Below are positions 51,815 through 60,489 of a stretch of 64,000 nucleotides of DNA, piece after piece; positions within the stretch are counted from its first letter, which is position 1; every line of letters begins with the position of its first letter. Location: the NCBI RefSeq assembly GCF_013348805.1, contig NZ_CP054690.1, positions 2,666,001-2,730,000 on the forward strand, read 5' to 3'. Made by a program: the position numbers and the translations under genes. The notes below the pieces were generated by a model. It was not told the origin of the DNA, made no database searches, and worked only from the letters and a program-made list of their open reading frames with translations. The DNA comes from Rhodococcus sp. W8901 (GTDB lineage Bacteria > Actinomycetota > Actinomycetes > Mycobacteriales > Mycobacteriaceae).

Positions 51815-53065
51815 TCAGGCGCGCTGCGCCCGAATGACCAATCCGGCGTCCCGCAGTCGCGTCACCAGCACGTCGCCCAGCGCCGTCGCCGGCGTCAACA
51901 CACCGGACCTGTCCGGGAGGTCGTCGCGCTGCAACGCCAGCGCCAGGGCTGATTCGCCGAACATCACCGCCGTCGCCGCGTACCCGGGATCGCCCTCGGC
52001 GGCGACACGGGCCGTGTAACGAGCGCCCGTCGTCGTGTCGCCGTACAGATCGATCGTGAAGTGGCCGTTGCGCCGGGCCTTCTCGCTCGGCCCCTCGCCG
52101 GGCTTCGGCAGTACCCGATCCAGCAGCCACCGGGTCGGCGGAAACAGTAGCCCGGCCACGGCCGCGCCCATGCCGACCGCCACTGCGCCCGCGATCGCCC
52201 GTGACGCGAACGACGACCCGACGTTCATCACCTCGCGGTAGCGGAACTGCTTGCCGTACGCGTAATCGGCGAGGGCGTTGGTGCGGCGCACGACGCGGGT
52301 GTTGGCCGACGCCATGAAGAACGGTGCCTTCCAGCCCTCCAGCCCGGGCGCGATGTCCGACCCGCGGACGACCGCCATGTCGGACTGGCGACCGAGGTCC
52401 GGTTCGGCCGCGCGGTCCGGGCTCAGCGAATACGGCGCCGCGGCGATGCGCCGCAAGGTGGCGTCGCGTTTGACGACGTCGAGTTGGGTGCGGACCGAGT
52501 CGATCGTGCCGCCGCTGGCACCCCCGCTCATCGAGGTCACGACCAGCGTCGTGTCGGTCAACTCTCCGGCGCCGTCGGCCTCCACCTGACGATGCAGGAC
52601 GTGGACGCCCAGGTCCGAGGGAATCGAGTCGAAGCCGCACGAGTGGACGATCCGCGCGCCGCTCGCGCGGGCGGTGTCGTGGTACAGGTCGATGCTGTCG
52701 CGCGCGAAGAGGGTCTCGCCGCTGAGGTCGGCATAGTCGGTGCCGGCCTCCGCGCAGGCCCGGACGAGCGGCAGACCGTACTTGGCGTACGGGCCGACCG
52801 TCGTCGCGACGACGTGCGTGGCGGCGGCGAGGGCGCGGAGAGAAGCGTCGTCACCGGCATCGGCCAGCAGCAGGGGCCACTCGGCAGCGGCCGGTCCCAG
52901 CTGGCGGCGAACCCGTTCGAGCCGGTCGATCGAGCGGCCGGCCAGCCCGATGCGGGTGCGGGCGGGCGCATGTTCGCTCAGGTACTCGGCCACCAGCCTG
53001 CCGACGAAGCCGGTGGCTCCGTAGACGACGACGTCGAGATCGCGGGTTCGCGGGGCAGCTGTCAT
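51815..53065 (-). CDS. Saccharopine dehydrogenase-like / trans-acting enoyl reductase family protein
   Basis: 416 residues. N-terminal Rossmann fold VVVYGATGFVGRLVAEYL, then ATTVGPYAKYGLPLVRACAEAGTDYADLSGE and SCGFDSIPSDLGVHVL, typical of the Rv2449c/Rv2953 family (mycobacterial enoyl reductases of lipid synthesis belong here). A hydrophobic AIAGAVAVGMGAAVAGLLFP near residue 290 is a probable membrane contact. ATG at 53065 follows TAGGGT by 7 nt. It converges on the amidotransferase with a 3-bp gap. Confidence 0.85.
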   Translation of the reverse strand: MTAAPRTRDLDVVVYGATGFVGRLVAEYLSEHAPARTRIGLAGRSIDRLERVRRQLGPAAAEWPLLLADAGDDASLRALAAATHVVATTVGPYAKYGLPLVRACAEAGTDYADLSGETLFARDSIDLYHDTARASGARIVHSCGFDSIPSDLGVHVLHRQVEADGAGELTDTTLVVTSMSGGASGGTIDSVRTQLDVVKRDATLRRIAAAPYSLSPDRAAEPDLGRQSDMAVVRGSDIAPGLEGWKAPFFMASANTRVVRRTNALADYAYGKQFRYREVMNVGSSFASRAIAGAVAVGMGAAVAGLLFPPTRWLLDRVLPKPGEGPSEKARRNGHFTIDLYGDTTTGARYTARVAAEGDPGYAATAVMFGESALALALQRDDLPDRSGVLTPATALGDVLVTRLRDAGLVIRAQRA

Positions 53066-53072
53066 GCCGACG

Positions 53073-53078
53073 ACCCTA
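53073..53078 (-). promoter_or_regulatory. Candidate leaderless -10 box for the reductase gene
   Basis: TAGGGT on the minus strand ends 7 nt before the ATG at 53065. Confidence 0.4.
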
Positions 53079-53107
53079 CTCGTGGGTAATGATTTGTGCG
53101 GCGTACA

Positions 53108-53488
53108 TCACACCGGCGCGTGCCACCACCCCGAGCGATGACGCCGCAGGACGACGTACCCGATCCACGACGCGATCACGCACGCCGCGACCAGGCCGCG
53201 GACCAATCCCACGGCATTCTCGGGATACACGACACCGGTCAGATAGTGGGAAATGAACCCAGTGGACGGCAACTGCTGGTCACCGGCCCGCTGCCGGGCC
53301 CAGTTCTCGAGGTTCGTGAGCGGACATTCCAGGCCGGCCAGGACCGTGCTGAAACCCCAGGCGACCGCGGCGACGTGCAGCCAGATCGTGCGGCGCCACC
53401 GCCACGCGAGGAAGCCGCCGGCCACGACATAGCCGAGGAATGCCAGGTGGACCACCACCGTGGCATCGGCCAACAATCGATACAGCAC
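53108..53488 (-). CDS. DUF2784 membrane protein
   Basis: 126 residues with three to four hydrophobic segments (ATVVVHLAFLGYVVAGGFLAWR, IWLHVAAVAWGFSTVLAG, AACVIASWIGYVVL). The conserved CPLTNLENWAR and FISHYL parts identify DUF2784, of unknown function. GTG at 53488 has GGGAGG upstream. Complete. Confidence 0.85.
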   Translation of the reverse strand: MLYRLLADATVVVHLAFLGYVVAGGFLAWRWRRTIWLHVAAVAWGFSTVLAGLECPLTNLENWARQRAGDQQLPSTGFISHYLTGVVYPENAVGLVRGLVAACVIASWIGYVVLRRHRSGWWHAPV

Positions 53489-53553
53489 CGCGACACCTCC
53501 CGACGTCGGGATGGGACCACTCGGTTTTCAGGCTACTGCGGGTCGAGCTGCCT

Positions 53554-53586
53554 GCGGTGCTACTGCGGTGCTATTGGGTGCTATTG
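53554..53586 (+). repeat. Short tandem repeat near the end of the universal stress gene
   Basis: Three near-identical units, GCGGTGCTACT, GCGGTGCTATT and GGGTGCTATT, follow one another. The last covers the stop codon of the minus-strand stress-protein gene (53581-53583). Confidence 0.6.
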
Positions 53587-53976
53587 CGGTTCCTTGACGA
53601 CGAGGATCGGCACGTCGACCTCCAGCAGTAGGCGCTGCAGCGACCGTTCTAGAAGGAACTTGCCGATCGGCGACATCCGTTTGCTGCCCGCGACGAACAA
53701 TCCTGCGCCGCTGTCGGAGACCAGGTCGACGAGAGCGCCGACACGGTCGCCGCTGTGCTCGCCCGTCCGCAACTCCCACGGAGATCCCCCCACCCCGCCG
53801 TTGTCGAGAACGGTCTGCACCGACGCACGCATTGCCTCGACGTCACCGTCTCCTGCGGCGTCGTCGAGGATGTGCAACACCAGGAGCTGCTCGCGACGCT
53901 GCATGGCCTCGCGTGCGGCGTACACCATCGCAACGCGCCCCTCTGGAGTATCGCTGTATGCAACGGCAATGGCCAT
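53581..53976 (-). CDS. Universal stress protein
   Basis: 131 residues, single UspA domain: IAVAYSDTPEGRVAMVYAAREA at the N-terminus and the ATP-binding region as VAGSKRMSPIGKFLLERSLQRLLLEVDVPILVVKEP. The usual G-2X-G-9X-G(S/T) is replaced by a variant (GSKRMSPIGKFLLERS), so nucleotide binding is uncertain. ATG at 53976 with GGGAGG upstream. Confidence 0.85.
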   Translation of the reverse strand: MAIAVAYSDTPEGRVAMVYAAREAMQRREQLLVLHILDDAAGDGDVEAMRASVQTVLDNGGVGGSPWELRTGEHSGDRVGALVDLVSDSGAGLFVAGSKRMSPIGKFLLERSLQRLLLEVDVPILVVKEPQ

Positions 53977-54115
53977 GGAGCCTCCCAGACGAGTGAAACA
54001 GTGCCCGTCCAGTATCGCCGCTCGGCCGCCGAAGCACCGTGTGGCACACGTCGCGATTCAGGTGTGACGTGCGCCCGTCGGCCCGAGTTTCGGGGTCGTG
54101 CGTGGGAGTGAGTGG

Positions 54116-55570
54116 CTACCAGGGCGAGGTCTGATAGTCCTTGAGGAAGCACCCGTACAGGTCGACGCCCGCCTCACCCTGCACGATCGGGTCGTACACA
54201 CGCGCCGCGCCGTCCACCAGGTCGAGCGGGGCGTGGAAGCCCTCGTCGGCCAGTCGCAGTTTCGTGTAGTGCGGGCGCTCGTCGGTGATCCAGCCGGTGT
54301 CGACCGCCGTCATGAGGATGCCGTCCTCGAGCATCTCCTTGGCGCTGGTGCGGGTGAGCATGTTCAGCGCGGCCTTCGCCATGTTGGTGTGCGGGTGGCC
54401 CGGACCCTTGTATGCGCGGCTGAACTGGCCCTCCATCGCGGAGACGTTCACCACGTACTTGCGCCGCGCCGCCGCCGCCGCCATCGACGGCCGCAGCCGC
54501 GAGACGAGGATGAACGGGGCGACCGAGTTGCACAACTGCACCTCGAGAAGCTCGATCGGGTCGACCTCCTCGACCGTCTGCACCCAGCTGTTGGTGTGCG
54601 CGATATCGGGCAGCAGGCCGCCCGCGTCGATCGCGACGCCGCGCTCGATGCGGGCGGGTGTCGCCGAACCGGCGACCAGCGCGAGCGAGCTGACCTCCGC
54701 GGCCGACAGGTTCGCGGCCGAGGCGAGCGTCGCCGTCGACAGCGATCCGGCCAGGGCCGCCGGGTGTGCCTCGCTGGTCTTGCCGAACGTCACGACGTCG
54801 GGCAGTTCGCCCGCAGGCAGCGCGCCGGACTCGGCCTCCGCGAGCGCGCTGTAGGCGCCGGGGGAGCGGCGGACCGTCTGCGCGGCATTGTTGATCAGGA
54901 TGTCCAGCGGACCCTGTGCGGCAACGGAATCGGCGAGCGCGACCACCTGGGCGGGATCGCGCAGGTCGATGCCGACGACCCGCAACCGGTGGATCCAGTC
55001 GGCGCTGTCCTCCATCGCCTTGAAGCGGCGGATGGCGTCGTTCGGGAATCGCGTCGTGATGGTCAGGTGGGCGCCGTCGCGCAGCAACCGCAGCGCGATG
55101 TACATGCCGATCTTGGCGCGTCCGCCGGTCAACAGGGCGCGGCGCCCCGTGAGATCGGTGCGGGCGTCACGCTTGGCGTGACTGCAGGCCGCGCACTCCG
55201 GACACAACTGGTGGTAGAACGCATCCACCTGTGTGTACCGCTGCTTGCAGATGTAGCACGGCCGCGGGCGGATGAGGGTCCCGGCGGTCGCGCCGGCGGC
55301 GCTGGAGGTGAGCGCAATCCCTGCGGTCTCGTCGTCGATCCTGTCGGGTGAGCCCGTGGCGGTGGCCGCGACGACGGCCCGATCGGCCTCGGACACCGCG
55401 TCCCGCGTCTCGACGCGACGGCGGCGCTTGAGCTTCTTGAACAGGTTGCCGACCGCGCGCTGGAGCGCGACCGAGTCGGGGTGGTCCGCGTCGAGCGCGG
55501 ATGCCTCCGACAGCACCCGCATGCAGATGTCCAAATCGGCGGGATCGATACCCGTCATCGGTTGTGCCAT
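54116..55570 (-). CDS. SDR-family protein with N-terminal cysteine cluster
   Basis: 484 residues, much longer than a classical SDR (about 250). Residues 1-105 are a helical, basic region (VGNLFKKLKRRRRVET) followed by a linker; residues about 105-135 carry CYICKQRYTQVDAFYHQLCPECAACSHAKR, of which CYIC, LCPEC and AAC form a likely zinc or metal knuckle. The SDR part begins LTGRRALLTGGRAKIGMYIALRL, with NNAAQTVRRSPGAY; the catalytic region is VVNVSAMEGQFSRAYKGPGHPHTNMAKAAL, where Tyr and Lys are kept with altered spacing (YKGPGHPHTNMAK). Unusual architecture; function unknown. Confidence 0.8.
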   Translation of the reverse strand: MAQPMTGIDPADLDICMRVLSEASALDADHPDSVALQRAVGNLFKKLKRRRRVETRDAVSEADRAVVAATATGSPDRIDDETAGIALTSSAAGATAGTLIRPRPCYICKQRYTQVDAFYHQLCPECAACSHAKRDARTDLTGRRALLTGGRAKIGMYIALRLLRDGAHLTITTRFPNDAIRRFKAMEDSADWIHRLRVVGIDLRDPAQVVALADSVAAQGPLDILINNAAQTVRRSPGAYSALAEAESGALPAGELPDVVTFGKTSEAHPAALAGSLSTATLASAANLSAAEVSSLALVAGSATPARIERGVAIDAGGLLPDIAHTNSWVQTVEEVDPIELLEVQLCNSVAPFILVSRLRPSMAAAAARRKYVVNVSAMEGQFSRAYKGPGHPHTNMAKAALNMLTRTSAKEMLEDGILMTAVDTGWITDERPHYTKLRLADEGFHAPLDLVDGAARVYDPIVQGEAGVDLYGCFLKDYQTSPW

Positions 55571-55718
55571 CGGTAGGTAACTCAGTCCTGATCTCGTGCG
55601 CGTGTGCGTGATCCCGTGCGGGTGGTCGACGGATCAGTCTACCGAGTACTCGATCGGGCTCTTCCGGCCGCTGTGCTGGTGACACCGTGCCCTCGTCAGA
55701 GGAGCATGTGAAGTACCA

Positions 55719-55745
55719 GGGGGAGTGCCCCCGGGGCAGTCCCCC
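55719..55745 (+). promoter_or_regulatory. Leader hairpin 1 of the subtilase gene
   Basis: GGGGGAGTGCCCC and GGGGCAGTCCCCC pair except for one position. Located 35 bp before the ATG at 55780. Confidence 0.45.
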
Positions 55746-55746
55746 G

Positions 55747-55766
55747 CTCGAGAGATGACACTCGAG
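55747..55766 (+). promoter_or_regulatory. Leader hairpin 2 of the subtilase gene, at the ribosome-binding site
   Basis: CTCGAG-AGATGACA-CTCGAG. The second arm joins GGAGG (55766-55770), so folding could hide the Shine-Dalgarno sequence. Confidence 0.45.
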
Positions 55767-55779
55767 GAGGGTGAGGACA

Positions 55780-56997
55780 ATGAGCAAGTCGAACGGGTCC
55801 GGCCAACCCGGATCGGACCGATCGGGCGCGTCGACGGCCTCCGCCGTCGGCACATTCGAGATGTTGCACGCGGAATCGGTGGTGCCGGTCGAGTCGCCAC
55901 TGCAGAAGGAAGGCCCATTTCTTCCGGAACTGACCGAGGTGGATCTGCTGGTACGCGCACCCGAGGCGCGACGCGACTTCAACGTGTCGGGCTCCGGCGT
56001 CACCGTCGCGGTGCTCGACACCGGATTGCGTTCCACACACGTCGATTTCGCGGGACGAGTGGTTCCGGGCCGCAACTTCACCTCCGACTACGGCGGGGAT
56101 CCCGCCGAGATCACCGACGGGAACGGACACGGCACTTCCGTCGCGGGCATCGCCTGTGCGGGACGGATCCACACCGGAATCGCACCGAACGCGCGGGTGG
56201 TGCCGGTCAAGGTCCTCGCCAACGACGGCACGGGTCGCTTCGCCGACATCCGCGACGCACTGGACTGGGTCCTCGACCGGCGCGCGTCGCTCGGGATCTC
56301 GGCGCTGTGCCTGGCGACCGGTGCGTCCGACAACCGCACGACGGACACCGACATGCCCGGCGACGCGATCGGGGCGCTGCTGCAGGAACTCACCGACGAG
56401 GGCGTGTGCTGCTGTGTGGCGGCCGGCAACGACTACTACGCACACGGCGGCATGCAGGGAATGTGCTACCCGGCGGTGTTCCGCCAGACGATCAGCGTCG
56501 GTGCGGTGTACGACGCCGACGAGGGCAGCTTCCGCTACCGCGACGGCGCCAAGGCGTTCGCGTCGGACTCCGACCGCCTCACGCCGTTCACGCAGCGACT
56601 GCACCGGACCGTCGGTGGCCCGTGTGCGACCGACACCTTCGCACCGGGATCGCCGATCACCTCGTCGGGCATCCTCAACGACACCGGTGAGTCGATCCAG
56701 TACGGGGCCAGTCAGGCGACACCGGTCGTGCTGGGCGTCGTGGCGCTGCTGCAGTCGTTCTACCTGCGCACGATGGGGCATCTGCCCACCGTGGTGGACG
56801 TCAAGCGGTGGCTGGCCCGTGGCTCGACAGTGGTCTATGACGGCGCCGACGACCACGACAACGTCAATCACACCGAACTGACCTTCCCGCGGACGAGCGC
56901 GCTCGGATCGCTGCTGGTGTGTGCGAAGGACCTCGCGGTGCGGGAACTGGCGACGGCCGATCGGGCGAGCATGCGGATGGGGGCGATGCGCCACTGA
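55780..56997 (+). CDS. Subtilisin-family (S8) serine peptidase without signal peptide
   Basis: 405 residues. Catalytic Asp80 in VAVLDTGLRSTHVDF, His117 in DGNGHGTSVAGI, oxyanion Asn217 in VAAGNDYY and Ser311 in QYGASQATPVVLG: a complete S8 triad. The N-terminus is hydrophilic and lacks any signal peptide or membrane helix, so it is probably cytosolic or exported otherwise; it differs from mycosins. Several cysteines (GVCCCVAAG, GMCYPAVF) are unusual for secreted subtilases. ATG at 55780 with GGAGG 9 bp upstream. Confidence 0.85.
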   Translation: MSKSNGSGQPGSDRSGASTASAVGTFEMLHAESVVPVESPLQKEGPFLPELTEVDLLVRAPEARRDFNVSGSGVTVAVLDTGLRSTHVDFAGRVVPGRNFTSDYGGDPAEITDGNGHGTSVAGIACAGRIHTGIAPNARVVPVKVLANDGTGRFADIRDALDWVLDRRASLGISALCLATGASDNRTTDTDMPGDAIGALLQELTDEGVCCCVAAGNDYYAHGGMQGMCYPAVFRQTISVGAVYDADEGSFRYRDGAKAFASDSDRLTPFTQRLHRTVGGPCATDTFAPGSPITSSGILNDTGESIQYGASQATPVVLGVVALLQSFYLRTMGHLPTVVDVKRWLARGSTVVYDGADDHDNVNHTELTFPRTSALGSLLVCAKDLAVRELATADRASMRMGAMRH

Positions 56998-57037
56998 GAC
57001 GAGTTCGCGGGAACGTGTACGGAGTGATCGAAAGACG

Positions 57038-57081
57038 GTGGCTCCGAACGAGAGTGGCTCCGAACGACAGTGGCACCGAGG
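57038..57081 (+). repeat. 16-bp tandem repeat after the subtilase
   Basis: Two exact-to-one-base copies of GTGGCTCCGAACGAGA (57038, 57054) and a diverged third (57070) follow the stop codon. They end just before the terminator. Confidence 0.55.
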
Positions 57082-57092
57082 AGTACACAGAA

Positions 57093-57142
57093 ACGAGAAG
57101 ATCCCCGGCTCCTGGAAAACCAGGTACCGGGGATCTTCTCGT
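57093..57142. terminator. Bidirectional terminator between subtilase and tRNA-Leu
   Basis: ACGAGAAGATCCCCGG pairs with CCGGGGATCTTCTCGT, an inner CCTGG pairs with CCAGG around AAAA, with a 2x2 mismatch between. It can stop the plus-strand subtilase message and the minus-strand tRNA transcript. Confidence 0.85.
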
Positions 57143-57158
57143 CTGTCTCAACTCAGAG

Positions 57159-57244
57159 TGTCCGAGGGGGGACTTGAACCCCCACGTCCGTTAATAGGAC
57201 ACTAGCACCTCAAGCTAGCGCGTCTGCCATTCCGCCACTCGGAC
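57159..57244 (-). tRNA. tRNA-Leu (anticodon GAG)
   Basis: 86 nt on the minus strand. Acceptor arms GTCCGAG (57238-57244) and CTCGGAC (57160-57166) pair over 7 bp with discriminator A at 57159; CCA is not encoded. The anticodon arm CTAGC-TTGAGGT-GCTAG gives GAG, for CUU/CUC codons. The long variable arm (TGTCCTATTAACGGACG) is typical of tRNA-Leu, and the T arm GGGGG-TTCAAGT-CCCCC is intact. Confidence 0.95.
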
Positions 57245-57300
57245 TCGTTGTTGCAAGCTGTTCAGTTGTTTTTCTCTTTGCCCCGTTCTCCGGGTGCCTG

Positions 57301-57361
57301 GAAAGATTATCCGATCTTTCGCCAGGTCCAAAATCGCCTGGTCAGAGGAGGGTTTTGGACC
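57301..57361. promoter_or_regulatory. tRNA-Leu promoter region with two inverted repeats
   Basis: On the minus strand TTGGAC (57326-57331) and TAATCT (57304-57309) are spaced by 16 bp, giving a start site near 57297 and a precursor leader of about 53 nt. Two repeats overlap them: GAAAGAT/ATCTTTC (57301-57320) and GGTCCAAAA/TTTTGGACC (57325-57333, 57353-57361), possibly binding a regulator of the tRNA gene or of the divergent peptidase. Confidence 0.5.
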
Positions 57362-57418
57362 AAAAGCGGGCATCGATGGTTGCACGTGCTGTCGCTGCGA
57401 CGGTGGTAGGAAAGTGAG

Positions 57419-58783
57419 GTGCCATCACATGAAGAAGCAGTGTCCTCACCACAGCCCGTGAGTCGCGCCGAATCGGAGGTCGTCGACCTCGTCAGCGCGC
57501 TGATCCGGTTCGACACCTCCAACACCGGCGAACTCGAGACCACCAAGGGCGAGCGGGACTGCGCCCTGTGGGTGCAGTCCAAGCTCGAGGAGGTCGGGTA
57601 CGAGACCGAGTACGTCGAATCCGGTGCCCCCGGGCGGGGCAATGTCTTCGCGCGGCTGCGCGGTGCGGATCCCGGGCGCGGAACGCTGATGATGCACGGC
57701 CACCTCGACGTCGTGCCCGCCGAGCCCGCGGACTGGAGCGTGCACCCGTTCTCGGGGGCCGTCGAGGACGGTTACGTGTGGGGCCGTGGCGCGGTCGACA
57801 TGAAGGACATGTGCGGGATGATGCTGGCGTTGGCCCGCCAGTTCAAGGCCGAGGGCACCGTGCCGCCGCGGGACATCCTGTTCGCGTTCGTCGCGGACGA
57901 GGAGGCCGGCGGCAAGTGGGGCTGCCAGTGGCTGGTCGATCACCGGCCCGATCTCTTCGAGGGCGTCACGGAGGCGGTCGGGGAGGTGGGCGGCTTCTCG
58001 CTGACCATCCCGCGCGCGGACGGCACGGAACGCCGCCTGTATCTCGTGGAGACGGCCGAGAAGGGGCTCGGCTGGATGCGGCTCACTGCCAAGGCCACCG
58101 CAGGCCACGGATCGTTCCTGCACGAGGACAACGCGGTGACGATCCTCGCCGACGCGGTCTCCCGGCTCGGCAACCACACTTTCCCCCTCGTGATGTCCGA
58201 TTCGGTCGCGGAGTTCCTCACCGTCCTCTCCGAGGAGACCGGCGTCGACTTCGACCCGAACTCGCCCGACATCGACGGCACCCTGGCGAAACTCGGCAGC
58301 ATCGCCCGGATCATCGGCGCGACGCTGCGCGACACCGCGAACCCGACGATGCTCAAGGCCGGCTACAAGGCCAATGTGATCCCGCAGACCGCGGAGGCCG
58401 TGTTCGACTGCCGCGTCCTGCCCGGCCGGCAGGCCGCGTTCGAGCGTGAGGTGGACGAGCTGATCGGGCCGAACGTCACGCGCGAGTGGATCACCAAGCT
58501 CGATTCGTACGAGACGACGTTCGACGGCCACCTGGTGGACGCTATGAACGACGCCGTGCTCGCGCACGATCCGAACGGCCGCACCGTGCCGTACATGTTG
58601 TCGGCGGGCACCGACGCAAAAGCGTTCGCGCGCCTGGGGATTCGCTGCTTCGGCTTCGCGCCGCTGCGGCTGCCGCCGGAGTTGGACTTCGCGGCGCTGT
58701 TCCACGGCGTCGACGAGCGGGTGCCGGTGGACGCGTTGCACTTCGGCACCCGAGTGATGGAACACTTCCTGCTACACAGCTGA
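57419..58783 (+). CDS. M20 family metallopeptidase (dipeptidase/DapE-like)
   Basis: 454 residues, equivalent of Rv2141c. Metal ligands: MMHGHLDVVP (His, Asp), WGRGAVDMKD (Asp bridge), VADEEAGG (catalytic and ligand Glu) and the C-terminal LFHGVDERVP (His). The dimerisation domain lies at about residues 200-330. Family includes succinyl-diaminopimelate desuccinylases, carboxypeptidases and dipeptidases; the specific substrate is not clear. GTG at 57419 gives the expected N-terminal helix (SRAESEVVDLVSALIRFDTS). Confidence 0.92.
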   Translation: MPSHEEAVSSPQPVSRAESEVVDLVSALIRFDTSNTGELETTKGERDCALWVQSKLEEVGYETEYVESGAPGRGNVFARLRGADPGRGTLMMHGHLDVVPAEPADWSVHPFSGAVEDGYVWGRGAVDMKDMCGMMLALARQFKAEGTVPPRDILFAFVADEEAGGKWGCQWLVDHRPDLFEGVTEAVGEVGGFSLTIPRADGTERRLYLVETAEKGLGWMRLTAKATAGHGSFLHEDNAVTILADAVSRLGNHTFPLVMSDSVAEFLTVLSEETGVDFDPNSPDIDGTLAKLGSIARIIGATLRDTANPTMLKAGYKANVIPQTAEAVFDCRVLPGRQAAFEREVDELIGPNVTREWITKLDSYETTFDGHLVDAMNDAVLAHDPNGRTVPYMLSAGTDAKAFARLGIRCFGFAPLRLPPELDFAALFHGVDERVPVDALHFGTRVMEHFLLHS

Positions 58784-58816
58784 CCCGCTGTACCCGAGAT
58801 CTGGGAGAGGATTCAC

Positions 58817-59347
58817 ATGGCACACGATCCGTACGACGGACTGCCCGACCTGCCGTCCTTCACGCTGACGTCCGACGACGTCACCGACGGCGCCCCGCTG
58901 AAGAACGATCAGGTCAGCGGGATCTTCGGGGCCGGTGGACACGACATCTCGCCGCAGCTGTCGTGGTCCGGGTTCCCGCCGGAGACCAAGAGCTTCGCGA
59001 TCACGATGCTCGACCCGGACGCTCCGACGGCGTCGGGCTTCTGGCACTGGGCGGTCGCGAACATCCCCGTCACCACCACGTCGCTGCGCGCCGATGCGGG
59101 CGACGAGACCGGTTCCGGGCTGCCCGAGGGCGCCGTCTCGCTGCACCACGACGGCGGTCTGTCGCGGTTCCTCGGCGCGGCGCCGCCGCAGGGGCACGGG
59201 CCGCACCGCTACATGTTCGCGGTCCATGCGGTGGACGTCGACCACCTCGACGTCACACCCGACTCGACGCCGGCATTCCTGGGCTTCAACCTGTTCTCGC
59301 ACGCGATCGCGCGTGCCGTCATCACCGGTACGTACGAGCAGAAGTAG
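58817..59347 (+). CDS. YbhB/YbcL (Raf kinase inhibitor-like, PEBP) protein
   Basis: 176 residues, equivalent of Rv2140c (TB18.6). Signature [21 protein letters not shown] and [13 protein letters not shown] enclose the anion pocket of the PEBP fold. It is 33 bp after the M20 gene in the same direction, with GAGAGGA before the ATG. Cytosolic; precise role unknown. A strong hairpin follows. Confidence 0.93.
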   Translation: MAHDPYDGLPDLPSFTLTSDDVTDGAPLKNDQVSGIFGAGGHDISPQLSWSGFPPETKSFAITMLDPDAPTASGFWHWAVANIPVTTTSLRADAGDETGSGLPEGAVSLHHDGGLSRFLGAAPPQGHGPHRYMFAVHAVDVDHLDVTPDSTPAFLGFNLFSHAIARAVITGTYEQK

Positions 59348-59357
59348 ACCGGCACAC

Positions 59358-59394
59358 AGCAGGCCCGTCACCGCGATCGGTGACGGGCCCTGCT
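59358..59394. terminator. Convergent terminator between YbhB and pyrD
   Basis: AGCAGG-CCCGTCACCG and CGGTGACGGG-CCCTGCT pair around CGAT with a single bulge, midway between the two convergent stops. Confidence 0.8.
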
Positions 59395-59410
59395 CGTGGA
59401 ATCCGGGGTA

Positions 59411-60481
59411 CTACGTGCGGGCGCCGGCACCCACCGCGTCGCGGATCGACTGGAACCCGGCCTCGCGGACCTTCCGGGCCAGGCCCTTGTTCAGCTTGTG
59501 GGCGTAGAACGGCCCGCCGTAGATGAAGCCGGTGTAGCCCTGGACCAGGGTCGCCCCGGCGAGGATCCGTTCCCAGGCCTGATCGACGGTCTCGATGCCG
59601 CCCACCGAGATCAGCACCAGCCTGTCGCCGACCCGCGCGTGCAGACGGCGCAGCACCTCGAGCGAACGCCGCGCGACGGGGGCGCCGGACAGGCCGCCCG
59701 CGCCGATCTCCTCGATCCGCGACTGCGGGGTGCGCAGGCCCGTGCGGGAAATCGTGGTGTTGGTGGCGACGATGCCGGCCAGGCCCAGTTCGACGGCGAG
59801 ATCGGCGACGGCGTCGACGTCCTCGTCGGACAGGTCGGGTGCGATCTTCACGAGCACCGGGATGTGCACGGTGTCGAGCACCGCCTGCAGCAGCGGGCGC
59901 AGCGACTCGACGGCCTGCAGGTCGCGCAGCCCGGGGGTGTTGGGGGAGCTGACGTTGACGACGAGGAAGTCGGCGAGCGGTCCCAGCAGACGCGCGCTGG
60001 CGGTGTAGTCGCCGGCCGCCTCCTCCGCGGGAACGATCTTGGTCTTGCCGATGTTCGCGCCGATCGGTACGTCACCGCGGCGGTGCCGCAGGTAGTTCGC
60101 GGCATTGCCGGCGCCGTGGTTGTTGAAGCCCATCCGATTGATCAGTGCCCGATCGTCGGACAGACGGAACAGGCGCGGCGCGGGATTGCCGGGCTGGGCC
60201 TGAGCGGTGACGGTGCCCACCTCGGCGAAGCCGAAGCCCATCGGTCCCCACGTGTCGACGCCGGTCGCGTCCTTGTCGAACCCGGCGGCAAGCCCGACCG
60301 GTGCCGGGAAGTCGACGCCGAACGCCGTGGTGCGCAGTGCCGGATCGTCGACGACGAGCACCTTGGCGACCAGTGCACGGATCGGCGCGAACCGCGTCAC
60401 GACCCGCATCGCGGCGAACGCGAGGTGATGGATGCGTTCCGGGGGGATCCGGAACATCAGACGCAGAAGCAGGTGGTACAC
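59411..60481 (-). CDS. pyrD: Dihydroorotate dehydrogenase, quinone-dependent (class 2)
   Basis: 356 residues, fourth step of pyrimidine synthesis; peripheral on the membrane, passing electrons to quinone. The amphipathic N-terminal helices ([22 protein letters not shown]) are the membrane-binding part found only in class 2. FMN site and active site: [19 protein letters not shown], the catalytic Ser in [21 protein letters not shown], and ISVGGIE. GTG at 60481 with AGGGAG upstream. Equivalent of Rv2139. Confidence 0.96.
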   Translation of the reverse strand: MYHLLLRLMFRIPPERIHHLAFAAMRVVTRFAPIRALVAKVLVVDDPALRTTAFGVDFPAPVGLAAGFDKDATGVDTWGPMGFGFAEVGTVTAQAQPGNPAPRLFRLSDDRALINRMGFNNHGAGNAANYLRHRRGDVPIGANIGKTKIVPAEEAAGDYTASARLLGPLADFLVVNVSSPNTPGLRDLQAVESLRPLLQAVLDTVHIPVLVKIAPDLSDEDVDAVADLAVELGLAGIVATNTTISRTGLRTPQSRIEEIGAGGLSGAPVARRSLEVLRRLHARVGDRLVLISVGGIETVDQAWERILAGATLVQGYTGFIYGGPFYAHKLNKGLARKVREAGFQSIRDAVGAGART

Positions 60482-60489
60482 GAATCTCC

